In this document: positions 24,623-33,784 of the stretch, piece by piece
How positions within the stretch are numbered: the stretch's first letter is position 1
How the letters are laid out: the number at the start of each line of letters is the position of its first letter
Assembly: GCA_017431365.1 (NCBI GenBank)
Contig: JAFRLF010000070.1
Location: 1-59,014, forward strand
Direction of reading: 5' to 3'
From: Clostridia bacterium
GTDB taxonomy: Bacteria; Bacillota; Clostridia; Christensenellales; Aristaeellaceae
DNA: 59,014 nt
Translations under genes and position numbers: made by a program
The notes under the pieces: model-generated
Database searches by the model: none
Told to the model about the DNA's origin: nothing
What the model saw: the letters and a program-made list of their open reading frames with translations, nothing else

Positions 24623-24651
24623 ATTATAGGACAATTCCCTCGCGCTGTCAA
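24623..24651 (-). promoter_or_regulatory. Perfect consensus sigma-A promoter of the peptide operon
   Basis: On the - strand TTGACA (24651-24646), 17-base spacer, TATAAT (24628-24623); both hexamers match consensus exactly. It drives the radical SAM-precursor-PqqD-kinase-peptidase-exporter genes. Between it and the nucleotidyltransferase stop at 24816 lies about 165 bases including a C7 run, with no gene that I can support. Confidence 0.88.
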
Positions 24652-24815
24652 GAGCAAAAACACGTTTTTTCAATCCCCGTCTTTCGATCCCCCCCGTCTC
24701 GCCCCGGTCGTCATATCCTGTTTCCCTTTCCACCAGTATATACGCATAACTCAGGGCGGTGGCAGCGGAATCTCAAAAATCTTAAAAAATAAATCGAATC
24801 ATTTCCCGCTCCTGT

Positions 24816-25991
24816 TCACAGCCCCATTCGCCGCAGCAGCGCCTCTCGCCGGGTGACCTCGTCTGCCGGGGTGAAGCTGGCGCGCATTGCATGCACGGTA
24901 GAGGACTTGTCCTTCCGCGTCAGGATGATACCTAACCGCCGCGCCCACGCCAGCGGGAGCAGATACGGCCGCCCCTTGAGGAACGAGCACCCGGGATAGC
25001 TCCGCATGAACGCGTAGTCCGGGAAAGTATTTCGCCAGATATAGACAAACGGTTTCATCCATGCGGGCCCCCCGGCCTTGGCCAGGGCGGTCCTCGAGAA
25101 ATTGGTGAGGTTCTCCCTATCCGCGAAGCCGAACACCCCGCCCGCGAGGATGATCCCGGTCAGCTGCTCTTCCAGATCCGGCTCCGGCGCGGCGGCCAGC
25201 GGCGAATCCACGCCGAACCAGCGCTTCAGCAGCATGCCACAGACGCGGGCGAACCGAAGAAGGCGCAGCTTATCCAGCCGGTCGAGCATCCAGTCCCAAT
25301 TCAGGCCCTCCCCGCCGCGGATGACGACGGCCAGGTCCATGAACTGGCGCAGCCCCACGCCGTAATTCAGGAAGTGCTTGCGCAGATGCATCAGCAGGAA
25401 CAGGAAATGGAAGCTCAGGTCCAGCGTCTCGCCGTCCACATAGGGGTCGAAGTCGTTGAAAAAGTCCTCCTGATCCGTGGTGGTGAACTCGCCGCCCTGC
25501 ACCAGGGCGTTATGCAGCTCGAAGTGCAGGCCGTCGCGGTCGCAGCCCCACTGCACGCAGTCGCTGATCTCGCTCCCCTGAAAGCCCAGGCCGCGCATTA
25601 CATCCACGGCGGCCTGCATGTCCGCCCGATGGACGACGATGTCGCAGTCCCCCATGGTGCGCAGCGCGGGCTTGGGGTAATACCGCGCCACCGCGAACCC
25701 CTTGACCGTAAAAAAGCCGATTCCCCGAGCGCGCAGGGCTCCGGCGATCTCCTCCATGATGCGCCTACGGTTTGCGCTGTAGTACAGCGTGGCTCCGAAG
25801 GCCTGCTCGGCAGCGGGCCGCATCGCCTCCGGGAATTGCTCCCGACACTGGAAATATACGATCCCTTCCACCTGATGTGTGTGGGCAAATTCCTTCAGCG
25901 TGTTCCAGTCAATGCCCTCGCGCGGCGCGGTGTCTTTTCCGGCCAGGTGGTCGGCCAATATCTGAAGAAAGAATTCCTGCTCCGTCGTCAT
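24816..25991 (-). CDS. NTP_transf_5-type nucleotidyltransferase family protein, paralogue 1
   Basis: 391 residues. The central catalytic signature RTMGDCDIVVH (near 110-120) matches the nucleotidyltransferase GxS/D..DID-type motif of the NTP_transf_5 family, with upstream VKGFAVARYYPKP and a downstream LHFELHN. These proteins occur in polysaccharide and in lasso/RiPP clusters, where one relative adds hexoses to a peptide; exact chemistry here is unknown. It overlaps paralogue 2 (ATGA). It sits at the end of the glycan operon but directly upstream of the peptide operon, so it could serve either. Confidence 0.75.
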   Translation of the reverse strand: MTTEQEFFLQILADHLAGKDTAPREGIDWNTLKEFAHTHQVEGIVYFQCREQFPEAMRPAAEQAFGATLYYSANRRRIMEEIAGALRARGIGFFTVKGFAVARYYPKPALRTMGDCDIVVHRADMQAAVDVMRGLGFQGSEISDCVQWGCDRDGLHFELHNALVQGGEFTTTDQEDFFNDFDPYVDGETLDLSFHFLFLLMHLRKHFLNYGVGLRQFMDLAVVIRGGEGLNWDWMLDRLDKLRLLRFARVCGMLLKRWFGVDSPLAAAPEPDLEEQLTGIILAGGVFGFADRENLTNFSRTALAKAGGPAWMKPFVYIWRNTFPDYAFMRSYPGCSFLKGRPYLLPLAWARRLGIILTRKDKSSTVHAMRASFTPADEVTRREALLRRMGL

Positions 25992-27151
25992 TTTGACTTT
26001 TCTCCGAACAGTTGATCAAAAATCCCGTTTCTCCGGTTGCTCTCGGCTCTTGCCTGCCTAAGCGCCGCCCTGCCGGCGGGCGTCAGCAGCGTCTTCGCGC
26101 TCCGGACGCCGACGTAAGCCCAGGCCAACGGCCGGAGATATGGATGCTTCCGCACAGCAGGCCACTCGCGCAGGCCCTTTCTCTGCATGCCAATCAGGAA
26201 CTCGAGGGGACGGCGGTATCTTGTCATGACCTTGGCCGCTTTGTCTTCAGGGCGCTTGTATCCAAAGTTGCCCTGTTCCAGGATAAAGTCCATCAGCGCG
26301 GCACAGATGGATGCGTCCGCGTCGGCGCACCAGGTGATGTCCTCCTCCCTGAGGCCCAAATAGAGCTGACACAACCGCGTAACGGCTTTCGCCAGCCTGA
26401 GCAGGCCGGCCTCTTCCAGGACGGGTTTAAACGCCGCGATGGCCCGATCGTCCAGGCATCTGTCGACAAACATCATCCAGTCGACCACGTGCCTCAGGCC
26501 GATGCCGTTATACAGATGCACCCGGAAGTGCCAGATCAGCTCCAGGCCATTCTGCCGCCATGGAAGCATGGGAAAGCGGCACTGCGCCTGCTCAATCTCC
26601 CCTTCCCGGATATCGGAAAAGCCGTCTAGCAAATACCCGTAGATATATCGGGTCTCTCTGTCCGCGATGCGGCCTGGGCGACAGGGGTGCAGCTCCAGCA
26701 GTTCATTGTTCTTTTTGAGCTGCGTATGATGGCTTTCTTCAGATCCCAGTTGACGCCACCCGCCGTCGCGAAGCGCCGCAAGCGCGTCATGATAGCGCTC
26801 GGGCTGAACCAGCAGGTCGATATCGCCGTATGTGCGTAGCTGCGGCCTGGGATAGTAGATCCCGGCGGCCATGCCCTTGAGGACCACGACGGGAATCCCC
26901 GCGCTCCGAAGTCGTTCAATAGCCTCCGTCTGCATGTGAGCCATGCTGACAAACCTGGCCGTCTGTTCGTATTTCAGGTTCTGCGTGTCCGAATACGCGA
27001 TCGCCGTCAAGCCCTCAACGGTCTGGGCCTGAAGCTCGGCGCGGATCGAATCCGGTATTTCGCCGCCGCTCTTGTCGTTTTCCCACAAGGATGATCTGAG
27101 GATCTCAAGCAGCTGTCTGTTTTCTTCCGTCATCAGTCTCTCCGGCGTCAC
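25988..27151 (-). CDS. NTP_transf_5-type nucleotidyltransferase family protein, paralogue 2
   Basis: 387 residues, same family as the next gene downstream: VVLKGMAAGIYYPRPQLRTYGDIDLLVQ gives the metal-binding GDIDLLV (near 130-138), followed by ELHPCRPGR and a long helical C-terminal half with WHFRVHLYNGIGLRHVVDWM. The two proteins share length and order of motifs but are clearly diverged. Its ATG overlaps the stop of the UDP-sugar epimerase gene, tying it to the glycan operon by translational coupling. Confidence 0.75.
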   Translation of the reverse strand: MTPERLMTEENRQLLEILRSSLWENDKSGGEIPDSIRAELQAQTVEGLTAIAYSDTQNLKYEQTARFVSMAHMQTEAIERLRSAGIPVVVLKGMAAGIYYPRPQLRTYGDIDLLVQPERYHDALAALRDGGWRQLGSEESHHTQLKKNNELLELHPCRPGRIADRETRYIYGYLLDGFSDIREGEIEQAQCRFPMLPWRQNGLELIWHFRVHLYNGIGLRHVVDWMMFVDRCLDDRAIAAFKPVLEEAGLLRLAKAVTRLCQLYLGLREEDITWCADADASICAALMDFILEQGNFGYKRPEDKAAKVMTRYRRPLEFLIGMQRKGLREWPAVRKHPYLRPLAWAYVGVRSAKTLLTPAGRAALRQARAESNRRNGIFDQLFGEKSK

Positions 27152-28121
27152 AGATTCTTCTTATACCACTCGATCGCGGCCTTTATGCCGCGCTCAAAGC
27201 TCCAGTCCGGGTCATAGCCCAACAGCTCTTTGGCCTTGGAGATGTCCGCGTTGGAGTGTTTGATGTCCCCCGCGCGGTCCGGGCCGAAGACAGGCTCCAC
27301 GTTCACGCCCAGTGCTTCGGTCAGGCCGTGATAAATGTCGATCAGGAATTCGCGCCCGCCGTAAGCCACATTGAACGCCTCGCCCGCGGCCTCATGGGGA
27401 GCCAGGCAAGCCTTCAGGTTAGCTTCGATCACGTTTTCGATGTAGGTAAAATCGCGGCTCTGCTTACCGTCCCCGTTGATGGTGGGGGTCTCACCATGCA
27501 AGAGTTGTTTGATGAACTTCGGAATCACCGCTGCATAAGCTCCATTCGGATCCTGACGGCGGCCAAAGACGTTGAAGTAGCGCAGACCATAGGTGTCCAG
27601 CCCGTAGTGGCGGGTGTACTGCTTGGCCCACTCCTCGTCGGCGCGCTTTGACACGGCGTAGGGCGAGAGGAGGTTCCCCTCCCGGCCCTCCTTCTTGGGC
27701 AGGTTCGGCTCGTCGCCGTAGACGGAGGAGGAAGAGGCATAAACAAACTTTTTCACATGGTTCTGCCGCGCCGCCTCCAGCATGTTAAGCGTGCCCGTGA
27801 TGTTGTTGGCGCAGTAGTAAAGCGGCATCTCGATGGAGCGCGGCACGCTACCCCAGGCCGCCTGATTCAGCACGTAATCCACGCCCTCACAGGCCCTCAT
27901 GCAGGTGTCCAGATCCTTGATATCGCCCTTGATGAAGGTGTAATTCGGATCGTTCAGGAACATGTCCACATTGCTCTGCTTGCCGGTGGAGAGGTCGTCC
28001 AGGACACGGACGCGATAGCCCAGACTTAATATGGCCTCACACAGGTTCGAGCCGATGAAGCCGGCCCCGCCGGTGACGAGGAAGAGGGCGGAGGGGGGAA
28101 GGTGAGATCTTTGTAGCTCAT
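27148..28121 (-). CDS. UDP-sugar C4-epimerase (WbpP/TviC-like), frameshifted at a C6 tract
   Basis: An extended-SDR epimerase. Two frames must be joined: ATG 28121 starts MSYKDLTFPP, then after six C (28098-28093, on the - strand) the frame must shift so that LFLVTGGAGFIGSN, the NAD-binding motif, is read. That frame has no start codon upstream of the motif. Adding one C gives a continuous 324-residue protein. Later motifs are intact: VLNQAAWGSVPRSI, YASSSSVYGD, catalytic YAVSK and DGKQSRDFTYIENV. The AA.GSVPRSI pattern suits UDP-GlcNAc/GalNAc-type epimerases. A phase-variable tract or a sequencing error can explain it. GGGAG lies 11 bases before ATG. It supplies a sugar nucleotide for the glycan. 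Confidence 0.8.
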
Positions 28122-28152
28122 TTCTGTATTTGTCTCCCTGTTTGAAATGGTA

Positions 28153-29703
28153 TCAATGGGCTCCGGCGCGGGATTTAAAGGAATGAAGGGCGTTTTTCAG
28201 CGTCCGGCATGCCGTCGTTATGCCATAGGTAACGTACTGGCGGTCGGTCAGGTAATTGAGTATCAGATAAAAGGCGAAGGACGATACGGTGAGTATGACG
28301 CCGTATCCCGCCAGTTGGAAATAATCTCCGGCGTCAAACGTAAACCGCGAGAATATCAGCGATATGACGACAAACCCAATGATGTTGACGATCCACCGCT
28401 TATAGGTCACAAGGGGCGTGCGCTCCAGAATATGCGAGGCGTATATGATCATGTCATTCGTGCGGTACAAAAGGGCGGCGATCGTACCGATCAGCACGCC
28501 GTAAATGCCCAGCCATTGCACCGCAAGCAGTGAAACGACCACGTTGATGACGGATTCAAACGCCGATCTCCATTTCGTGTCCTCGAACCGCTCCGCGATG
28601 TTGATGACCATATTAGACGACGTGCGGCCATTGTTCATGATGTAATAGGCGGCGAACAGCCACGGCAGGTATTTATCGGTATAGGTGATGTCATAGACCC
28701 CGGCCGTATAAAGAGTCAGGAACGGATTGATCAGCGTGCGGGTCACGGTGAAGAGCGCAAACGAAAAGACAAAGACAAAGACTTCATATGTGTTGAAAAG
28801 ATGTGTAAACCGGCCTTGGTCCGAATGATAGGACTGACCAATGGCGTATCTGTAGCTTTCGTAAACCGTTTCCCCGATAGAACTGACCAGTCCATAAATC
28901 AGGACATAGAGCGAATAAACGCTGACTTCTTTCAGAGACGCAAATACGGAAAGTACCAGCACATCCGTATTGCTGAAGATCAGGCTGGAAATCTGGTGAA
29001 CCAGCACGGCGTTCTTTTGTGAAATGGCGTCGTAGTTCGGCTCGACCTTCAAATCCAGCCAGGGGTAATGTCTTTTAATATAAACGCTGTATATCAGCGT
29101 CTGCACCACGTTAAACAGGAAATACGAAATCTGAACGGCCACAACATCGAAGCCCAGAACAAGCAACACAGCCTTGCTTACGTTTATACATATGTTCATT
29201 CCGGTAACTATGGCCGTGGTTACATAATTCTTCCCTTCAGCGGACAACAGGATTTTGAACTTCCCCTGATACAGGTAGCTCAATACGCCGGAGAGGCCCG
29301 TCAATAATACGACGGTGATAATCTGCCATTTGGGAATGGTTGATGTTATCAGGAAAGGATAACCGAAAGAAAGAACAAGAACACAGATGAAGTATATCTT
29401 ACCGGTGCGGAGATAAAAGTGATTCGTAGCCGACAGGATTTCGTTTATATCCTTCTTTTTCTCGCCGGAGCATGGTTTATAGAGCGCCTGCAACGAGGCT
29501 GTGCCGACACCGGCTTCCAGTAAGGACATATACGTCAATACGGATGTAACTGAACTGAGTAAGCCATTGGCTTCGGATCCCAGATTGACAAGCACCAATC
29601 TTGGTATGATTATGCCAATAGCAAACATTAGTACCTTAGAAGCGATTCCAACCAGCGCATTTACTAGACCACGTGTATTTTTCAAAATGTTTCTCCAAAT
29701 CAT
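28153..29703 (-). CDS. Wzx-like polysaccharide flippase
   Basis: 516 residues with about 12-14 hydrophobic helices, typical of MVF/MATE-like oligosaccharide flippases. It opens MIWRNILKNTRGLVNALVGIASKVLMF and shows a conserved VLVNLGSEANGLLSSVTSVL loop. It moves undecaprenyl-linked repeat units across the membrane. It lies downstream of the glycosyltransferases and the polymerase in the same operon. No clear ribosome site precedes ATG 29703, so it may depend on coupling with upstream translation or start elsewhere. Confidence 0.85.
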   Translation of the reverse strand: MIWRNILKNTRGLVNALVGIASKVLMFAIGIIIPRLVLVNLGSEANGLLSSVTSVLTYMSLLEAGVGTASLQALYKPCSGEKKKDINEILSATNHFYLRTGKIYFICVLVLSFGYPFLITSTIPKWQIITVVLLTGLSGVLSYLYQGKFKILLSAEGKNYVTTAIVTGMNICINVSKAVLLVLGFDVVAVQISYFLFNVVQTLIYSVYIKRHYPWLDLKVEPNYDAISQKNAVLVHQISSLIFSNTDVLVLSVFASLKEVSVYSLYVLIYGLVSSIGETVYESYRYAIGQSYHSDQGRFTHLFNTYEVFVFVFSFALFTVTRTLINPFLTLYTAGVYDITYTDKYLPWLFAAYYIMNNGRTSSNMVINIAERFEDTKWRSAFESVINVVVSLLAVQWLGIYGVLIGTIAALLYRTNDMIIYASHILERTPLVTYKRWIVNIIGFVVISLIFSRFTFDAGDYFQLAGYGVILTVSSFAFYLILNYLTDRQYVTYGITTACRTLKNALHSFKSRAGAH

Positions 29704-29757
29704 ATAATGAGTAATACGTGAAACAGATAGACGATCTAATGATGCTCATCAATCATA

Positions 29758-30744
29758 TCATCGTTCAATAAAATGAGTATATTTGCGATACTGATTTTTT
29801 ATAAATCTGTAAGCGTCAGGAGACACAATCGCCAGTAACGCCATACATTTGAACTGTATAGAAGCTCTGCAATGAATTATATCCTGTAATTCCCGCTTCA
29901 ATTGCTCTCGGTATTCACGTATGTATTCATCCACCATCGGATTACCCTTTTTATAACTACTTATAAAAATCTTTTGCGCCCACATTCTTTTCTTAATGAT
30001 CAATTTCAATTCGGGATTTTCAACATCGTTATATATAATATTCAGCACCTTCAATGGATCAAGCAGTATATGCTCGTTTAATGCCGAAGTCGAAGCAGAA
30101 TTTTTACGCTTTAAATAATGATAAGAACAAAAATCCTCGTAAACACTATTTTTTGCCGCACGAAACAAATAATAATTCAACAGAAGATCTTCGAGATTCT
30201 TTATGTTGAAATCTATTAATCCATCATTTATCACAGATTCAAATAAGTCCCGTTTAAAGAGCTTATTACATAAACTTGGCTCAATGAATTTCCCTTCCAA
30301 CAATTCTTTCAGGCCGTCATCATGACTGTGACTGAGTCTTCGCCCCGTATTATAAAAACACTTTGTGTGCGTCGGCGTTATAATTTCATAACCACAATGT
30401 GAAATATCTGCTCTTTCATCAGTAGCATTTTTTAATAATCTGGAATAGAAATCAGTGCCTATTTCATCATCACCATCTACAAAGCCAATCCAATCCCCTT
30501 TTGCGACGGAAACGCCATGTAACCTGGCTGCGGTGACACCCTGATTTTGCTGAGAAATGATTTTTAATCTTTGATCTTCATTGGTCAATTCCTGGAGTAC
30601 TGACAGCGATTCGTCTGTTGAACCATCATCAATCGCTATGATTTCCAAATTACCATGGTTTTGTGTAAAGATACTTCTAATGCAACGCTTTACGTAACCC
30701 GCTATGTTGTAAACCGGCACGATGACTGAAATCAGATCCGTCAT
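29758..30744 (-). CDS. GT-A family 2 glycosyltransferase
   Basis: 328 residues. GT2 motifs: VIVPVYNIAGYVKRCIRSI at the N-terminus, IAIDDGSTDESL (nucleotide-binding DDGSTD), GWIGFVDGDDEIG is replaced here by WIGFVDGDDEIGT with the DGDD metal-binding motif, and a later HCGYEI. Residues after about 220 are basic and non-membrane. It adds one sugar to the lipid-linked repeat unit; donor and linkage are not predictable. Its ribosome site is buried in the hairpin described at 30745-30769. Upstream 30770-30968 is AT-rich with no gene I can support. Confidence 0.88.
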   Translation of the reverse strand: MTDLISVIVPVYNIAGYVKRCIRSIFTQNHGNLEIIAIDDGSTDESLSVLQELTNEDQRLKIISQQNQGVTAARLHGVSVAKGDWIGFVDGDDEIGTDFYSRLLKNATDERADISHCGYEIITPTHTKCFYNTGRRLSHSHDDGLKELLEGKFIEPSLCNKLFKRDLFESVINDGLIDFNIKNLEDLLLNYYLFRAAKNSVYEDFCSYHYLKRKNSASTSALNEHILLDPLKVLNIIYNDVENPELKLIIKKRMWAQKIFISSYKKGNPMVDEYIREYREQLKRELQDIIHCRASIQFKCMALLAIVSPDAYRFIKNQYRKYTHFIER

Positions 30745-30769
30745 CGCTCCTCCTTTCTCAGGAGGAGCG
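30745..30769 (-). promoter_or_regulatory. Hairpin that buries the ribosome site of the 29758 glycosyltransferase
   Basis: CGCTCCTCC (30745-30753) and GGAGGAGCG (30761-30769) form a 9-bp perfect stem with a 7-base loop, directly against the ATG at 30744. In the mRNA the GGAGGAG ribosome site is the paired 3' arm. Translation initiation should be inhibited unless an upstream ribosome or a factor opens the stem. Confidence 0.6.
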
Positions 30770-30968
30770 CCAGTTTACTATTCTATTTTTTTAAAAAACA
30801 GAATAAAGTAAATGCTAATACTGACGTTTTGCGCAATACCAAACGCTCTTCTCCTGAATTAATCTAAAATCTTTGCTTTTCTGCACTTGGACAGTTCATA
30901 TGGTGGTTAATATATAAACAAATCTATAATCTTACTCCATTCAAATTAAATACTTTCATTCTATCTTA

Positions 30969-31659
30969 TTATAAATCATTAATCATCTGAGTCAAATTAA
31001 AATACCTGTTTTTACCCATTGGCTCATACGACCCTTTAATAGATTCTCCTTTTGACCTCTGCCGAATCAAATAATAACCAGATTTGTTTTTTAGTTCCCA
31101 TTCATCATGTACACTAAAAAAGAGTTTATTCTTGTACGGAAGATTTAAAAACTCTTCAGCATCCTTTTCATTGCAACCATTTTGATCACTAAATTTGAAA
31201 ATCATCTTATCCCAAATAATTCTTTCACAGCGCCTTTTCCACTTCTCCAGCGCTTCCTGTGGAGAATGATAATGGAGAAACATAATCTCTATATCATCTA
31301 TTTTCCCAATCGGATATTTTCCAAATGCATTTAATCCCTTTATGTTTTCATAATGCTTTGACTGTTTTGGATCAATAAACCTCAAATCAGCAGTTACATA
31401 ATAAGAGATATTTCTGCAAAACTCTACGTAATCTTCTGCCATAAAAAACAAACCAACTGTCGGAGATTGCTTCATCAAATTGTAATATTCGTAGACGACC
31501 CCCCCCCCAGCAATTATTACTAATTATAGTAAATTGTGAATTTTTCAAATCCCCATTATGCTTTTTACGAAGAATATATCTTATCTTCTTTTGGATCCTC
31601 CATCTGGTATCTTCATAATTAAAATATGCCCTGAGCTTTTGATACGTGATCCGTTTCAC
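30969..31659 (-). CDS. DUF1919 exopolysaccharide biosynthesis protein, out of frame at a G10 tract
   Basis: Two frames join into one protein of about 229 residues if one G is removed from the run of ten (31508-31499). The first frame starts at GTG 31659 (GGAGG 7 bases upstream) and ends ISNNCWGGG. The second restores VVYEYYNLMKQSPTVGLFF. IISNNCWGG and SPTVGLF are hallmark DUF1919 segments. In the sequence as given the protein is truncated after about 90 residues, the last part out of frame. DUF1919 proteins occur in polysaccharide loci and are thought to act as transferases. The long homopolymer points to slipped-strand phase variation; an error in a long G run is the alternative. Confidence 0.85.
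31499..31508 (-). repeat. G10 homopolymer inside a coding region
   Basis: Ten consecutive G on the coding strand of the DUF1919 gene, the longest G/C run I saw in the window. Nine or twelve G would restore the reading frame; ten breaks it. Confidence 0.85.
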
Positions 31660-31687
31660 TTTAATCCTCCAATTTCTGATACCGTAT

Positions 31688-32785
31688 TCAGTTCTTCCCT
31701 GCTTTTTGATAAACCTCTTCCAACTTCCTCACTGTCTGCTTTATATCATACCCATGCTTCCAAGCTTCAAGATAACCCTCTTCCCTCTGGTGATTGACAT
31801 GCTTTGCCGCCAGCGCATCCGCCCACACCCGTACATCCAGCGGCAAATATCGGACACCCTGCCCAAATTCAAGTTCTCTTGTTATGTGATCCGAAAAAAC
31901 CACCGGCAAACCGGTCGTAATTGCCTCAATACCAGTCATGGGAAAACCTTCATATAGTGACGGCATAATCAATATATCCATCGCCGAATAAAAGCGCTCT
32001 ATATCAGTACGCAAACCCAGCAAACGCACACGACCATCCAGACCATACTCGTCGATCAATCGCTCCAGTGAGTTCCTTTCTTCGCCGTCTCCGATCATCA
32101 ATAATACAATCTTGCCGGTTGTTCCCCCCAGTTCCTTCATTACCCTGACGGCAAACCCGCAGTTCTTCTCAGGAGTCAGCCGGCCTACCATTCCAATAAC
32201 ATATTCGTCATTCAATCCCAGTTCCCTCCGCACCGTGCCGCGGTATTCATCTTGAAAACGAAACTTTTCGGTTTCAATTGCGTTTGGCAAAACAAGCCCC
32301 TTTGCTGAGCGCATGTGTCGTTTTCCGAAAATCTCATCTCCCGCCTTCTGACCGCAACCAATGACTGTCGTCGCATAGTGAAAATTTAAAACCTGTCCGG
32401 CATATTTCCGTATATAGTCCTGAGGCGTCGAGCAGAACCCCGTTGAATGCGCATGCGCAATTCGACAGATGATTCCCAGTTGCCTGGCCACTCTCAAATC
32501 GACATATGAAACGCTGTTGCTGTGAACATGAATGGCCTCAAATTGTTCGTGCGCCAGAAGATCGCGTAAAGCTTTTGAGTATTCAGATAGTCCATGTGAG
32601 CGAAGAGGCAAACGATAGAATTTCGCCCCCATTTCAATCATTCTATTCTCCAAGTATCCAGGTTTGATGGCATTTACCGCGAAATCAAAATGGTATTCTT
32701 CTTGATCAATATGCTTCATGTAATTAAATACTACCGAAGCTATACCGCCAACATCCGCACTCCCCATAATGTGTAGAATTCGCAT
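31688..32785 (-). CDS. GT4-type glycosyltransferase
   Basis: 365 residues with a GT-B fold. N-terminal Gly-rich loop MGSADVGGIASVVFNY; C-terminal donor-binding segments GMVGRLTPEKNCGFAVRV and MPSLYEGFPMTGIEAITTGLPVVFSD, with the EX7E pair common in family 4. It transfers a sugar from a nucleotide donor to the lipid-linked unit. It lies 28 bases upstream of the DUF1919 gene in the same operon. Confidence 0.87.
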   Translation of the reverse strand: MRILHIMGSADVGGIASVVFNYMKHIDQEEYHFDFAVNAIKPGYLENRMIEMGAKFYRLPLRSHGLSEYSKALRDLLAHEQFEAIHVHSNSVSYVDLRVARQLGIICRIAHAHSTGFCSTPQDYIRKYAGQVLNFHYATTVIGCGQKAGDEIFGKRHMRSAKGLVLPNAIETEKFRFQDEYRGTVRRELGLNDEYVIGMVGRLTPEKNCGFAVRVMKELGGTTGKIVLLMIGDGEERNSLERLIDEYGLDGRVRLLGLRTDIERFYSAMDILIMPSLYEGFPMTGIEAITTGLPVVFSDHITRELEFGQGVRYLPLDVRVWADALAAKHVNHQREEGYLEAWKHGYDIKQTVRKLEEVYQKAGKN

Positions 32786-32805
32786 AGTCTATCCTTCCAG
32801 TGCTT

Positions 32806-33768
32806 TTAATGTTTCAAATATACGCCAAGAATTCTTCTGGTAATGCCAAATCCGCATAGTTTAATCAATATAGCAATCTTTTTTGTTCTCGGGTATACAT
32901 CATAGTCATACAAATATATATACTTTTTAAGCTTTAGTAAGGTTTTTTTTGCTACCTCTGATCGTACATTTGTACAATATGCTGCAAGCAGTGCATGTTG
33001 ATAAGCCATATAGCTAAGCAACGAAGCTTTCGTTTCCTCGTTACAGTATTCATATTCGGCAAATGTTTTGACAATATCATAATAATTCTGCAAATGACGA
33101 TCATCAATAGTGTGTGTTATTGACCCGGAACGGTGTCTGTACACATATAAATGCTGTGGGCTAAATTTACATATCGGAAGGCAGTTTGCAACACGCATAT
33201 TGAAATCTATATCCTCACATTTTTGCCCAACTTTGAATAGCAAATTGTTCTTTGTGAGAAATTCCCTACGATATGCTTTTTTACATGCGCTCATGTTGAA
33301 AAGATCGTTACCAACCATTTCCTTCAACGCTTCTACCCGATCAAGTTCATTAAATGATTCTGGATATTCGTAACGATCCGGAACCATTTTCTTTGTTTCA
33401 TCTTCCATATTGTAGGATGCAAAATAAACAACATCTGGCACTTCCTTGCATTTTTCATCTATTCTTGCTAACCCATCAATATCGCACCAAAAATCATCAC
33501 TGTCTAAGAATATTATATATTCTCCAGCAGAAACAGACAGTCCGGCATTCCTTGCAGCCGATAAGCCCTGATTCTTTTGATGAATAACTCGAACCATTGG
33601 GTATTTATCTGCATATGTATCGCAAAGATCAGAACTGCCATCCGTTGATCCATCATCTACAAGAATGATCTCATAATCAGAATATGTTTGATTCAAAATG
33701 CTTGATACGCACTCGTCCAAGTAATCTTTCACATTGTAGACCGGTATCACAAAACAATACTTTGCCAT
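32806..33768 (-). CDS. GT2 glycosyltransferase
   Basis: 320 residues. VIPVYNVKDYLDECVSSIL, LVDDGSTDGSSD and FLDSDDFW (DxD metal site) are standard GT2 motifs. It is about the same length as the GT2 at 29758 but clearly diverged, so a different linkage is likely. AGGA lies just upstream of ATG 33768. Visibly AT-rich, like its neighbours. Confidence 0.88.
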   Translation of the reverse strand: MAKYCFVIPVYNVKDYLDECVSSILNQTYSDYEIILVDDGSTDGSSDLCDTYADKYPMVRVIHQKNQGLSAARNAGLSVSAGEYIIFLDSDDFWCDIDGLARIDEKCKEVPDVVYFASYNMEDETKKMVPDRYEYPESFNELDRVEALKEMVGNDLFNMSACKKAYRREFLTKNNLLFKVGQKCEDIDFNMRVANCLPICKFSPQHLYVYRHRSGSITHTIDDRHLQNYYDIVKTFAEYEYCNEETKASLLSYMAYQHALLAAYCTNVRSEVAKKTLLKLKKYIYLYDYDVYPRTKKIAILIKLCGFGITRRILGVYLKH

Positions 33769-33784
33769 CGAAAATCCTCATTAT

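Noticed and set aside
24506-24733. 75-codon frame upstream of the radical SAM gene
   Set aside because: It covers the perfect promoter and leader palindrome and has no recognisable features.
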